A stretch of DNA of 46,474 bases. Origin: JAJZRV01 sp027442615 (GTDB taxonomy: Bacteria; Pseudomonadota; Gammaproteobacteria; Burkholderiales; Ferrovaceae). Below the pieces are notes generated by a model. That model worked only from the letters and a program-made list of their open reading frames with translations, was not told where the DNA came from and made no database searches. The translations under genes were made by a program, and so were the position numbers. The DNA lies in contig DAIBBI010000013.1 of assembly GCA_027442615.1 (NCBI GenBank), positions 1 to 46,474 of the forward strand, written 5' to 3'. Of this stretch, positions 25,473 through 34,024 are shown one piece after another; the stretch's first letter is position 1; every line of letters starts with the position of its first letter.

Positions 25473-26900
25473 ATGCGCGCCAAGACGAACAATGGCGCCG
25501 AAACAGCATTATTCTGGTTTCGGCGAGATCTGAGGGCCGAGGACAATGCGGGCCTTTCCGTGGCGCTGGCCCGATATGCGCGGGTGTTTTGCGTGTTCGT
25601 GTTTGATACGGACATCCTGCAAGCACTGCCCCATCGTGCGGACAGACGGGTGGAATTCATCTGGGAGAGCGTGGCAGAGCTGAAAACTGCCCTGGAGTGG
25701 CAGGGAGGGGGGCTGATCGTATTGCATGGCGCGGCGCGCCGATGCGTCCCCGAGCTCGCGACGGCTTTGGGTGTGGCTGCCGTCCATACCAATCGGGATT
25801 ACGAGCCAGCGGCGCTAGCGCGTGACGAAGCGGTCGCGACTGCGCTCTTGGGTCTCGGGATTTCCTTCCACACCAGCCAGGATCAGGTGATCTTTGAGGG
25901 TCGAGACCTCCTGACGCTGGCGGGCCGGCCCTATACGGTGTTTACCCCCTATCGCAATGCTTGGTTGCGCGCATTGACGCCTGAGCGAATGAGAAATTGG
26001 CCGGCACAGTACAGTCGCCTGGCGGCTGATCCGGAGCAACGCCCCATGCTGCCATTGGGCGCACTGGGGTTTGAGCGCACCGATCTGTCCCTGCTTGGGA
26101 TTGAACCGGGCATGAGCGGGGCGCAACGCACGCTGGCAGGATTTTTGCCGCGCATGGCACGCTACCATGAGTTGCGCGACTTCCCTGATCGGCCAGGAGG
26201 CTCCGGCTTATCCATTCATTTGCGCTTTGGCACCCTCTCCATCCGTCATCTGGTGCGCCTCGCCCAGGCTGAGAACGACCCAGGAGCGCATGTGTGGCTC
26301 AATGAGCTGATCTGGCGCGAATTTTATTTTTCCATCCTGTCCAATTTCCCCCATGTGGTGGGGCATGCCTTCAAGCCGGAATACGAGCGCCTGACATTTG
26401 ACGACAACCCCGAATTTTTCGATGCCTGGCAGAAGGGCCTTACGGGGTATCCCATCGTGGATGCGGCCATGCGACAGCTTCGTCAAACCGGGTTCATGCA
26501 TAACCGGTTGCGCATGATTGCGGCGTCGTTTCTGGTCAAGGATCTGGGGGTGGATTGGCGATTGGGCGAGGCTTATTTTGCCGAACAGCTCAACGATTTC
26601 GATTTGGCGGCCAACAACGGGGGCTGGCAGTGGACGGCATCCACGGGTTGCGATGCGCAACCCTGGTTCAGAATTTTCAATCCGGTCACCCAAGCCCAGC
26701 GGTTTGACCCGGAGGGACGCTTCATTCGCCGCTTCCTGCCACAACTGGCGGATGTCCCTGCCCGACGCATCCATGCCCCCTGGCAGATGACCCTGCTGGA
26801 ACAGCAAGCCGCAGGCTGTATCATTGGCAGGGATTACCCGGTGCCCATTGTGGACCATGCCCTGGCCCGGGAAAAAACACTCAAACGATATCAACGATGA
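25473..26900 (+). CDS. phrB: Deoxyribodipyrimidine photolyase (class I CPD)
   Basis: A 475-residue flavoprotein using blue light to split cyclobutane pyrimidine dimers. Seen: an N-terminal alpha/beta antenna domain starting TALFWFRRDLRAEDNAGL, and a C-terminal FAD domain with GGSGLSIHLRFGTLSIR, WLNELIWREFYFSIL, FDAWQKGLTGYPIVDAAMRQL, MHNRLRMIAASFLVKDL and the NNGGWQWTASTGCDAQPWFRIFNP run (in two adjoining segments) that carries substrate and FAD contacts. The start is ATG 25473 with GGAAGGGG upstream; earlier in-frame starts would lie inside the yqgE promoter region. 13 bases before xthA, so a two-gene DNA-repair unit is likely. Confidence 0.95.
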   Translation: MRAKTNNGAETALFWFRRDLRAEDNAGLSVALARYARVFCVFVFDTDILQALPHRADRRVEFIWESVAELKTALEWQGGGLIVLHGAARRCVPELATALGVAAVHTNRDYEPAALARDEAVATALLGLGISFHTSQDQVIFEGRDLLTLAGRPYTVFTPYRNAWLRALTPERMRNWPAQYSRLAADPEQRPMLPLGALGFERTDLSLLGIEPGMSGAQRTLAGFLPRMARYHELRDFPDRPGGSGLSIHLRFGTLSIRHLVRLAQAENDPGAHVWLNELIWREFYFSILSNFPHVVGHAFKPEYERLTFDDNPEFFDAWQKGLTGYPIVDAAMRQLRQTGFMHNRLRMIAASFLVKDLGVDWRLGEAYFAEQLNDFDLAANNGGWQWTASTGCDAQPWFRIFNPVTQAQRFDPEGRFIRRFLPQLADVPARRIHAPWQMTLLEQQAAGCIIGRDYPVPIVDHALAREKTLKRYQR

Positions 26901-26913
26901 ATTCCCGAATGCC

Positions 26914-27699
26914 ATGAAGATTGCAACCTGGAACGTCAACTCCATCAAAGTGCGTTTACCTCATGTGCTGGACTGGTTAAGCCGGTACCAACCCACCGTG
27001 CTGTGCCTGCAGGAGCTGAAGTGCGAGTCGGGAAATTTTCCGCTCGAAGCAGTGACGGGCGCCGGTTACCACGCCTTGATCGCGGGGCAAAAGGCCTACA
27101 ACGGGGTGGCTTTGCTCAGCCAGCAACCGGGTAGCGACCCGGTAATCGGCATTCCCGGATTCGAAGACCCCCAGCAGCGTGTGATTGCGGCCACCTATGG
27201 CAATGTGCGGATCATTTCGGTGTATTGTCCGAATGGCGAGTCGCTGACCTCCGAGAAATATGGCTACAAGCTGCGCTGGTTTGCGGCATTCCGCGATTAT
27301 CTTGAGGCAACGCTGGTGCGTTACCCCATGCTGGTTGTGGCGGGGGACTACAACGTGGCCCCGGAGGATCGGGACGTGTACGACCCGGTGGCCTGGAAGG
27401 GAGAAGTGTTATGCAGCGATGCCGAACGCGCGGCTTTTGAAGCCTTGTTGAAACTGGGCCTGAAGGACAGTTTTCGCCTGTTTGACCAGGCCGAGAAGTC
27501 CTATAGCTGGTGGCATTATCGGGTCAACGCGTTCAAGCGGAATATGGGGCTACGCATCGACCACATCCTGGCGAGCGATAGCCTGGCCCCGTCATGCAGG
27601 GCCTGCACCATCGACAAGGGGCCGCGCGCGTTGGAGCGGCCTTCTGATCACGCACCCGTATTTGCCGAGTTTTCGGACTCTTCCAGACCCAGTTCCTGA
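26914..27699 (+). CDS. xthA: Exonuclease III-family AP endonuclease
   Basis: A 261-residue Mg-dependent AP endonuclease/3'-5' exonuclease for base-excision repair. Seen: MKIATWNVNSIKVRL, the catalytic glutamate in LCLQELKCE, VAGDYNVAPEDRDVYDP, the LRIDHILAS block and the catalytic SDHAPVFAEF. Start ATG 26914 is where the family begins; upstream frame is phrB DNA. Its last 52 bases overlap the 3' end of the convergent ntrC gene, so part of the C-terminal tail (after DHAPVFAEF) is antisense to the NtrC recognition-helix region. Confidence 0.94.
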   Translation: MKIATWNVNSIKVRLPHVLDWLSRYQPTVLCLQELKCESGNFPLEAVTGAGYHALIAGQKAYNGVALLSQQPGSDPVIGIPGFEDPQQRVIAATYGNVRIISVYCPNGESLTSEKYGYKLRWFAAFRDYLEATLVRYPMLVVAGDYNVAPEDRDVYDPVAWKGEVLCSDAERAAFEALLKLGLKDSFRLFDQAEKSYSWWHYRVNAFKRNMGLRIDHILASDSLAPSCRACTIDKGPRALERPSDHAPVFAEFSDSSRPSS

Positions 27700-29060
27700 A
27701 TCTTGCGGGTCAGCGTATTGCGCCCCCAGCCCAGTAGCTGTGCCGCTTCAATGCGGCGACCACCGGTATGGGCCAGGGCCTGGGTGATGAGTGCCCGTTC
27801 AAAATCCTGGCTCAGGCGATCCAGAATGCCGCGCTCTCCACGCGCCAACGCTTGGGAAACCTCCAGTTCGAGGGCGGTTTTCCAGTGCATGGGCACGGGG
27901 GCGTCCGCCGTGCCTTTCAACTCGGCCGGCAAGTCTCCGATGTCCACGTTGACCCCGGGTGCCATGACCGTGAGCCAATGACAGATATTCTCCAACTGGC
28001 GAACGTTTCCGCGCCACTCAAGATTTTCCAGAAATCGGACTGCCGCGTCGGAGAGCCGTTTGGTTTCAACCTGCAGTTCCCGGGCGCTCTTCTGCAGGAA
28101 ATGCCGCGCCAGCATCGCAATGTCCTGTCGTCGCTCGCGTAGCGAAGGAAGCCTGATCCGGATGACGTTCAGGCGATGGAACAGGTCTTCGCGAAACAGC
28201 CCTTCGCGTACTCTTGCTTCCAGATCCTGGTGGGTGGCCGCGATGATGCGCACCCGTGAAGCCACTGGAGAATGTCCGCCTACGCGATAGAACTGGCCAT
28301 CGGAGAGTACCCGCAGCAAACGGGTTTGCAGGTCGGCCGGCATGTCACCGATTTCATCCAGAAACAGGGTGCCGCCTTCGGCTTGTTCAAAGCGACCGCG
28401 ACGCAGGGTATTGGCGCCGGTAAAGGCCCCGCGCTCATGACCAAACAACTCGGATTCCAGCAGTTCCTTGGGAATGGCCGCAGTGTTGATGGCAATAAAG
28501 GGTTTGTTGGCCCTGTTGCTGTGGCGGTGCAGGGCGCGCGCCACCAATTCCTTGCCGGTGCCCGATTCCCCATTGATCAGTACGGTGGCATTGGATTGCG
28601 ACAGGCGTCCTATGGCGCGAAAGACTTCTTGCATGGCGGGTGCCTGACCCAAAATCTCAGGAGTCTCCTGGCCCTCCTCCAGGGCATCCTGGGTGCGCAT
28701 GCGCTCTTCCAGGGCACGACGCACCAATTCGATGGCATGGTCCACGTCGAAGGGCTTGGGCAAATATTCATAGGCTCCGCCCTGAAACGCGGCCACTGCA
28801 CTTTCCAGATCTGAATATGCCGTCATGATGATGACAGGCAGATCAGGGTAGCGTGCCTTGAGATGCTCCAGAAAATCGAATCCGGAACCTCCCGGCATCC
28901 GGATGTCGCTCACCACTACCTGGGGTTGCTCGCTTTCCAGCAACGTCATTGCTTCCTGTGCAGAAGAAAACGCCTGGAAGGGGATATTTTCGCGCGTGAG
29001 TGCTTTTTCAAACACCCAGCGAATGGAACGGTCATCATCAACAATCCAGACTGGCTTCAT
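27648..29060 (-). CDS. ntrC: Nitrogen regulation response regulator NtrC (sigma-54 activator)
   Basis: A 470-residue enhancer-binding protein that activates nitrogen-scavenging genes. Seen: receiver domain with D52 in VVVSDIRMPGGSG and K in LPKPFD; AAA+ domain with Walker A GESGTGKE (164-171), the sigma-54 contact loop GAFTGA (211-216), Walker B LFLDEIGDMP; and a C-terminal Fis-type helix-turn-helix (RRIEAAQLLGWGRNTLTRKIQEL). It follows ntrB by 14 bases. NtrC-like sites and -24/-12 promoters occur in this window upstream of glnA and of the porin-glnK-amtB operon. Confidence 0.97.
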   Translation of the reverse strand: MKPVWIVDDDRSIRWVFEKALTRENIPFQAFSSAQEAMTLLESEQPQVVVSDIRMPGGSGFDFLEHLKARYPDLPVIIMTAYSDLESAVAAFQGGAYEYLPKPFDVDHAIELVRRALEERMRTQDALEEGQETPEILGQAPAMQEVFRAIGRLSQSNATVLINGESGTGKELVARALHRHSNRANKPFIAINTAAIPKELLESELFGHERGAFTGANTLRRGRFEQAEGGTLFLDEIGDMPADLQTRLLRVLSDGQFYRVGGHSPVASRVRIIAATHQDLEARVREGLFREDLFHRLNVIRIRLPSLRERRQDIAMLARHFLQKSARELQVETKRLSDAAVRFLENLEWRGNVRQLENICHWLTVMAPGVNVDIGDLPAELKGTADAPVPMHWKTALELEVSQALARGERGILDRLSQDFERALITQALAHTGGRRIEAAQLLGWGRNTLTRKIQELGLEESENSANTGA

Positions 29061-29074
29061 GACATTAAGTGCCC

Positions 29075-30151
29075 TCAGGTGTATTCGGTATCGGGCATGG
29101 GCAGGATCAGGCTAAAACAAGTGTGACCCGGGACGCTTTCAAATTCAACCATGCCATGATGTTGGCTAATCAAGTTTTGTGCCAACATCAATCCCAACCC
29201 GCTGCCGCCTTCACGGCCCGAGACCAAGGGTTGAAAAATCCTGTGTTGCAGCGACTCCGGAATGCCTGGACCGTTATCCACGATCCGTATGAGCAATCCC
29301 AGGCGAAAACGCCGCCGGGCCAGGGTGATCTGACGCAACGCCCTGCTTTGAAGCAGGATTTCGCCCTTGCCATTGAGGGCTTGTGCAGCATTGCGGGCGA
29401 TGTTGAGTACGGCCTGGATCAGTTGTTCGCGATCGGCGGTGATTTCAGGAAGGCTGGTGTCATAGTCACGCTGGATGGTAATTCCTTCGGGATATTCGGC
29501 CAGAATGACGGTGCGAACGCGTTCCAGGACTTCGTGGATGTTGAGGGGGGCCACCTGCTGCAGCCGGTTGGGGCTCAACATTCGGTCCATTAGCACCTGC
29601 AGGCGGTCGGCTTCGGCTCGAATCACCTGTGTATATTCTTTCAACTCCGGCCGGTCCAGTTCGCGCTCCAGCAGCTGGGCCGCACCCCGGATTCCCCCCA
29701 GGGGATTGCGGATTTCGTGGGCCAGGTTGCGAATCAGCTCACGGTTGATTTTCTGGTCTTCGAGAATCTTTTCTTCACGCGCGATGCGCATGCGCTGGTT
29801 GATGGGTCGGAACTCCAGAAGAATGCCGTCATCGGGGTTCTGAAGGGGGGTGCCGGTACAACTGACGATCAGGGCAGCGTTTCCTCGGCGGGCAAGATGC
29901 CATTCATGTTCGATGAAACCCATATTCTGGGCCAGGGCAGCCTGCGAGTCCTGAATCAGCGATTCCGCGCCAGGCAGCAGGTTTTTCAGCGGTTGGGAAA
30001 TGAGGCTCTTGCTGCTGGTTTCCAGCAGGTTCTCGGCCGCGGTGTTGATGAAACGGACGCGCATGTTGGCGTCGAGCACGATCACCGCAGTGGCGAGTAG
30101 ATCAAGACCGACAAAATCGGAGAAGGAGGTATGGGATCGCGTGTGATTCAA
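29075..30151 (-). CDS. ntrB: Nitrogen regulation histidine kinase NtrB
   Basis: A 358-residue soluble kinase/phosphatase acting on NtrC under PII control. Seen: PAS domain (about 12-120, FVGLDLLATAVIVLDANMR), H box LIRNLAHEIRNPLGG with H145, N-box region LIQAVLNIARNAAQAL, and G boxes IVDNGPGIP and GSGLGLMLAQ. Start: I chose TTG 30151, with AGGG 6 bases upstream; there is no ATG or GTG before residue 30. In-frame TTG codons at 30172 and 30193 lie at or in the glnA terminator and are unlikely. Expression may depend partly on read-through from glnA. Confidence 0.93.
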   Translation of the reverse strand: MNHTRSHTSFSDFVGLDLLATAVIVLDANMRVRFINTAAENLLETSSKSLISQPLKNLLPGAESLIQDSQAALAQNMGFIEHEWHLARRGNAALIVSCTGTPLQNPDDGILLEFRPINQRMRIAREEKILEDQKINRELIRNLAHEIRNPLGGIRGAAQLLERELDRPELKEYTQVIRAEADRLQVLMDRMLSPNRLQQVAPLNIHEVLERVRTVILAEYPEGITIQRDYDTSLPEITADREQLIQAVLNIARNAAQALNGKGEILLQSRALRQITLARRRFRLGLLIRIVDNGPGIPESLQHRIFQPLVSGREGGSGLGLMLAQNLISQHHGMVEFESVPGHTCFSLILPMPDTEYT

Positions 30152-30180
30152 GGTTTGCCCTGCTCCCGACAAATTTGATG

Positions 30181-30217
30181 AAAAAGCCCGCAATCCATGA
30201 GCTGGAAAGCGGGCTTT
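30181..30217 (-). terminator. Rho-independent terminator between glnA and ntrB
   Basis: On the minus strand, AAAGCCCGC and GCGGGCTTT pair around a 17-base loop that contains a further TCCA/TGGA pairing, followed by two more T residues. It lies 43 bases after the glnA stop and 30 bases before the ntrB start codon. Confidence 0.88.
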
Positions 30218-30259
30218 GTCCTGTTGGCCCAGAAGCTGTGGCGCTTCCGGTGATGCAAA

Positions 30260-31669
30260 TTACAGGCTGTAGTACATCTGGAACTCCACCGGGTGGGTGG
30301 TCATCCGGAAGGTGGTGACCTCTTCCATCTTCAGGGCGATGTACGCATCGATCATCTCATTGGAGAAAACGCCGCCGCGGGTGAGGAACTCACGATCCTT
30401 GTCCAGGGCCGCCAGCGCCTCATCCAGAGAGGCGGCAGGTGACGGGATTTTGGCGTCTTCTTCCGGGGGCAGATGGTACAGGTCCTTGTCTGCAGCTTCA
30501 CCGGGGTGGATCTTGTTCTGCACGCCATCCAGACCGGCCATCAACATAGCGGAGAAAGCCAGATAGGGGTTGGCCAAGGGATCCGGGAAGCGAACCTCGA
30601 TGCGGCGTGCCTTGTCACTTTGCACGAATGGAACACGGATGGCAGCGGAGCGGTTACGGGCCGAGTAGGCCAGCTTGACCGGAGCTTCGAATCCAGGAAC
30701 CAGGCGCTTGTACGAGTTGGTGCCGGGGTTGGTGATGGCGTTCAGCGCCTTGGCGTGCTTGATGATGCCGCCGATGTAGTACAGGGCAAAGTCAGACAGT
30801 CCGGCATAGCCGTTGCCGGCGAACAGGTTTTTGCCATCCTTCCAGACCGATTGGTGTACATGCATTCCGGAGCCGTTGTCGCCGACCACGGGTTTTGGCA
30901 TGAAGGTGGCCGTTTTCCCATAGGAGTGAGCCACATTTTGCACGACATACTTGAGGATCTGGGTCCAGTCGGCGCGCTGTACCAGCGGAGCGAATTTGGT
31001 GCCGATTTCGCACTGGCCGGGAGCGGCCACTTCGTGGTGATGCACTTCAACGGGAACGCCCATGTCCTCCAGGGCGAGACACATGGCCGAGCGGATATCC
31101 TGCAGGGAGTCCACCGGTGGAACGGGAAAATAGCCGCCCTTCACCGCAGGACGGTGGGCCATATTGCCACCTTCGAATTCCTTGTTGGCAGACCAGGGGG
31201 CTTCTTCCGAACTGATCTTGACGCCGCAGCCGGACATATCCACATTCCATGTGACAGAATCAAAAATGAAGAACTCGGGTTCCGGGCCAAAGTAGGCGGC
31301 ATCGCCAATGCCGCTGGCCTTGAGGTAGGCTTCAGCGCGGCGGGCAAGCGAGCGTGGATCGCGATCATAGCCTTTGCCATCAGAGGGTTCGATGACGTCA
31401 CAGGTCAGCAACAGCGTGGTTTCATCCATGAAGGGATCAAGATTGGCGGTGCTGGGGTCCGGCATCAGCAACATGTCAGAGGCCTGGATACCCTTCCAGC
31501 CAGCAATGGATGAGCCATCAAAGGCATGGCCTTCGGTAAATTTTTCAGGACCAAATGAACTGACGGGCACGGAGACATGTTGCTCCTTGCCTCGGGTATC
31601 TGTGAAACGCAGGTCCACGAACTTGACCTCGTTATCCTTGATCATTTGCATGACATCAGCTGCAGCCAT
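30260..31669 (-). CDS. glnA: Glutamine synthetase type I
   Basis: A 469-residue dodecameric enzyme making glutamine from glutamate, ammonia and ATP. Seen: the N-terminal VKFVDLRFTDTRGKEQH, GHAFDGSSIAGW, the active-site FGPEPEFFIFD, VEVHHHEVAAPGQCEIG, the ATP region KPVVGDNGSGMHVHQS, and NRSAAIRVPF. The adenylylation tyrosine is present as Y398 in DKDLYHLPPEE, so activity is probably controlled by GlnE. Transcription probably starts from a sigma-54 promoter (31773-31789) with two NtrC sites upstream. A terminator separates it from ntrBC. Confidence 0.98.
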   Translation of the reverse strand: MAAADVMQMIKDNEVKFVDLRFTDTRGKEQHVSVPVSSFGPEKFTEGHAFDGSSIAGWKGIQASDMLLMPDPSTANLDPFMDETTLLLTCDVIEPSDGKGYDRDPRSLARRAEAYLKASGIGDAAYFGPEPEFFIFDSVTWNVDMSGCGVKISSEEAPWSANKEFEGGNMAHRPAVKGGYFPVPPVDSLQDIRSAMCLALEDMGVPVEVHHHEVAAPGQCEIGTKFAPLVQRADWTQILKYVVQNVAHSYGKTATFMPKPVVGDNGSGMHVHQSVWKDGKNLFAGNGYAGLSDFALYYIGGIIKHAKALNAITNPGTNSYKRLVPGFEAPVKLAYSARNRSAAIRVPFVQSDKARRIEVRFPDPLANPYLAFSAMLMAGLDGVQNKIHPGEAADKDLYHLPPEEDAKIPSPAASLDEALAALDKDREFLTRGGVFSNEMIDAYIALKMEEVTTFRMTTHPVEFQMYYSL

Positions 31670-31772
31670 TTCTCAATCTCCTGTTGTTTCGCTCACGAAG
31701 TCTTCGTCGAGTACGTTGTGCTTCCGGGCTTTCCCGGTTGCGGTCAATATAAAAGGTGCAGCCCACAATGTA

Positions 31773-31789
31773 AGCAGGTTGCGTGCCAA
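31773..31789 (-). promoter_or_regulatory. glnA: Sigma-54 (-24/-12) promoter of glnA
   Basis: Reading on the minus strand: TTGGCACGCAACCTGCT, with GG and GC 12 bases apart (-24 at 31786, -12 at 31774). Predicted start near 31762, giving a leader of about 92 bases before the glnA ATG at 31669. It matches the glnK promoter at 13 of 17 positions. Confidence 0.8.
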
Positions 31790-31852
31790 TCCACTTCCAT
31801 ACAATATATCATTGTGCCACAAGCCCGGGGCGGATGAGGTCCTTCCTGAGGA

Positions 31853-31869
31853 TGCACCGAATATGTGCG
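31853..31869 (-). promoter_or_regulatory. NtrC-binding site, promoter-proximal, upstream of glnA
   Basis: TGCACC-GAATA-TGTGCG on the plus strand, close to the NtrC dyad TGCACC-N5-GGTGCA. Centre about 99 bp upstream of the predicted glnA start and 31 bp from the next site. Confidence 0.72.
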
Positions 31870-31883
31870 ACACGGCAGAATAT

Positions 31884-31900
31884 CGCACTAAATCTGTGCA
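31884..31900 (-). promoter_or_regulatory. NtrC-binding site, distal, upstream of glnA
   Basis: CGCACT-AAATC-TGTGCA on the plus strand, an NtrC-type dyad. Centre about 130 bp upstream of the predicted glnA start. The 31-bp spacing puts both sites on the same DNA face, as in the classic enterobacterial glnA enhancer. Confidence 0.7.
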
Positions 31901-31922
31901 TGCCAGCCGGCCCACCCAAAAC

Positions 31923-31950
31923 TTGCTCCGATGACGTCGCAGCGTACAAT
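31923..31950 (+). promoter_or_regulatory. Possible sigma-70 promoter of the rhodanese-aroE-mtgA operon
   Basis: TTGCTC and TACAAT separated by 16 bases; start expected near 31957, 24 bases before the rhodanese ATG. The 311-base gap 31670-31980 is otherwise occupied by the glnA control elements; no further gene is seen there. Confidence 0.5.
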
Positions 31951-31980
31951 GGGGCATTCCAGACTGAATGATCAGCCATC

Positions 31981-32433
31981 ATGGCCAAAATTCCAGAAAT
32001 TCTCAAAATCGCCCAGAACAGGGGAAGTGAAGCCAACCTGCCTTACGATGGTGCGCTTTTGCCTACCGAAGCCTTTGATATCCTCAACGAAGCCTCCGTT
32101 GCGGTACTGGTGGATGTGCGAACCCGCGCCGAAATGGATTGGGTGGGTTTCGTGCCAGGTGCAATCCACATCGAGTGGCAGGACTACCCAGGCTGCCAGC
32201 GCAATCCGGAATTCATCGAAGTGCTTCGCCAATCCGTACCAGAAGACAGCTTGCTGCTTTTCCTATGCCGTTCTGGTGCGCGTTCTCATGCTGCCGCAGC
32301 CGCTGCCGCAGCTGCGGGATTTACGGGATGCTACAACGTCCTGCAAGGTTTTGAGGGGGATCGGGACGCCCAGGGACATCGCAACTGTGTCGGTGGCTGG
32401 CGTGCTGCCGGGCTGCCCTGGAAGCAGAACTGA
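31981..32433 (+). CDS. Rhodanese-like domain protein
   Basis: A 150-residue single-domain rhodanese (persulfide sulfurtransferase fold). Seen: VAVLVDVRTRAEMDWVGFVPGAIHIEWQDYP, and the active-site loop FLCRSGARSHAAA with catalytic cysteine in CRSGxRS, then the GFEGDRDAQGHRN-VGGWRAAGLPW tail seen in a common proteobacterial subgroup. No signal peptide, so cytosolic. Substrate unknown. The stop is followed after 9 bases by aroE, suggesting co-transcription without clear functional link. Confidence 0.9.
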   Translation: MAKIPEILKIAQNRGSEANLPYDGALLPTEAFDILNEASVAVLVDVRTRAEMDWVGFVPGAIHIEWQDYPGCQRNPEFIEVLRQSVPEDSLLLFLCRSGARSHAAAAAAAAAGFTGCYNVLQGFEGDRDAQGHRNCVGGWRAAGLPWKQN

Positions 32434-32442
32434 TTGCAGACG

Positions 32443-33285
32443 ATGGATCGGTACGCCGTCATGGGGCATCCGGTGTCCCATAGTCGATCCCCCCAAATCC
32501 ATGCCTTGTTTGCGAAGGCTACCGGGCAGGCTTTGACCTATGAGCGCATTGGCCCGGAACCGAACCAGTTTGAGGCTGCCGTCGCAAGGTTCAGGGCCGA
32601 GGGGGGCAAGGGACTGAACATTACCCTGCCCTTCAAGGAGCGCGCATTTGCCCTGGCGGACATCCAGACCGACCGTGCCAAAGCTGCCGGTGCCGCCAAC
32701 ACCCTGGACTTTCGCAATGAGGAAGTTTTTGCTGATAACACGGACGGTGTGGGACTGGTCAGGGATCTTGTCCAGAATCAGCGCATCGCACTCGAGCAGC
32801 GAAACATCCTTCTGCTGGGTGCGGGCGGTGCGGCGCGCGGCGTAGTGCAGCCCCTATTGGCAGAACGACCGACACGACTTGTGATCGCCAATAGAACGGC
32901 AGCACGTGCGATCGCGATACTTGCCGAATTGAGGGCATCCGGCGCGATTGGGGACGATCTTCTGGATCGTGCCGTGGCTTGCGGGTTGGATGACATTCCG
33001 AAGATGCATTTTGAACTCGTCATCAATGCCACCTCCAGCAGCCTTACGGGTGCCGCGCCTGTAATACCGAATGGCGTGTTTGGTCCAGAAACGCTGGCCT
33101 ACGACATGATGTATGGCAAGGGCCTGACGCCATTTCTCAAGCTGGCAAAAGCCCAGGGGGCGCCCTTCCTTGCAGATGGCCTGGGCATGCTGGTGGAGCA
33201 AGCCGCAGAATCTTTTTACCTCTGGCGTCATGTTTTTCCACCCACAGCCCCGGTGTTGCAGCAGTTGCGGAACGAGTTGGGGTGA
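32443..33285 (+). CDS. aroE: Shikimate dehydrogenase
   Basis: A 280-residue NADP-dependent enzyme reducing 3-dehydroshikimate to shikimate. Seen: substrate motif YAVMGHPVSHSRSPQIH, NITLPFKE with the catalytic lysine, NTDGVGLV with the catalytic aspartate, the nucleotide loop LLLGAGGAARGVV, the NADP motif NRTAAR, and C-terminal DGLGMLVEQAAESFYLW. I chose ATG 32443; a TTG at 32434 is open but the family starts at the later methionine. Its GTGA overlap with mtgA implies coupling. Confidence 0.95.
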   Translation: MDRYAVMGHPVSHSRSPQIHALFAKATGQALTYERIGPEPNQFEAAVARFRAEGGKGLNITLPFKERAFALADIQTDRAKAAGAANTLDFRNEEVFADNTDGVGLVRDLVQNQRIALEQRNILLLGAGGAARGVVQPLLAERPTRLVIANRTAARAIAILAELRASGAIGDDLLDRAVACGLDDIPKMHFELVINATSSSLTGAAPVIPNGVFGPETLAYDMMYGKGLTPFLKLAKAQGAPFLADGLGMLVEQAAESFYLWRHVFPPTAPVLQQLRNELG

Positions 33286-33989
33286 ACCGTTTGCATCGCC
33301 TGATTCGCTGGGGGTTGCGACTGCTGCTTTGGTCATTGCTGCTATTGGTGCTATGGGAAGGCTGGATCTTTGTCCAGGTGCTTTGGTGGAAGGGCCACAA
33401 TCCTGAAAGAACGTCCTTCATGAAGATCCGCGCCGAATCGCGCATGGCCACGGGCAAGGGCGATATCCTGCCGCATCCCTGGGTGGCCTATGAGCATATT
33501 CCGGATAGCTTGAAGCGTGCGGTCGTTGCTGCAGAAGATTCGGGATTTGTGGCACATCACGGCTTTGACTGGGACGGGATGCGCCGCGCCCTGGAAAAGG
33601 ACATCCATCGTGGTAAAGCGGTCGCTGGCGGTTCCACCATTACCCAGCAACTGGCCAAAAATATGTTCCTGTCAGGACAACGCAGCCTCTGGCGCAAGGC
33701 ACAAGAAGCCGTCATCACTGTCATGATCGAGGCCACCTGGAGCAAAAGGCGCATCCTGGAGGTGTATTTGAACGTGATTGAATGGGGGGATGGGCTGTTT
33801 GGCTGCGCCGCTGCAACCCGGCATTACTACCAGGAGCCCATGAGCAATTTGAATGCGTCGCAGGCAGCACGGCTGGCGTCCATGATCCCGAGCCCTAGAT
33901 ATTTCGATCGTCACGGGGAATCCGAAAGGTTGCTGGAAAAGACAGACGTCATTGAAGCACGCATGACGCTGGTTGCCATACCGCGTTAA
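33282..33989 (+). CDS. mtgA: Monofunctional peptidoglycan transglycosylase
   Basis: A 235-residue GT51 enzyme polymerising lipid II into glycan strands. Seen: an N-terminal membrane anchor (about 9-34), VVAAEDSGFVAHHGFDW with catalytic E85, GGSTITQQLAKNMFLS, and RRILEVYLNVIEWGDGLFG. No transpeptidase domain follows, so it is MtgA rather than a class A PBP. Starts at a GTG inside the aroE stop (GTGA); the first methionine further on would remove the membrane anchor. Confidence 0.94.
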   Translation: MNRLHRLIRWGLRLLLWSLLLLVLWEGWIFVQVLWWKGHNPERTSFMKIRAESRMATGKGDILPHPWVAYEHIPDSLKRAVVAAEDSGFVAHHGFDWDGMRRALEKDIHRGKAVAGGSTITQQLAKNMFLSGQRSLWRKAQEAVITVMIEATWSKRRILEVYLNVIEWGDGLFGCAAATRHYYQEPMSNLNASQAARLASMIPSPRYFDRHGESERLLEKTDVIEARMTLVAIPR

Positions 33990-34024
33990 CTCAATTCCAG
34001 TTTGCCTGCACGAACCCACAAAAC

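Noticed and set aside
25635..25648. Isolated GCGGACAGAC in phrB resembling the palindrome core
   Set aside because: Only one arm is present and no inverted partner follows; chance match.
30473..31513. 346-codon open frame opposite glnA
   Set aside because: Antisense shadow of glutamine synthetase.
31811..31820. Second GTGCCAC stretch upstream of glnA as another minus-strand -24 box
   Set aside because: No GC-containing -12 element at the required 12-base distance.
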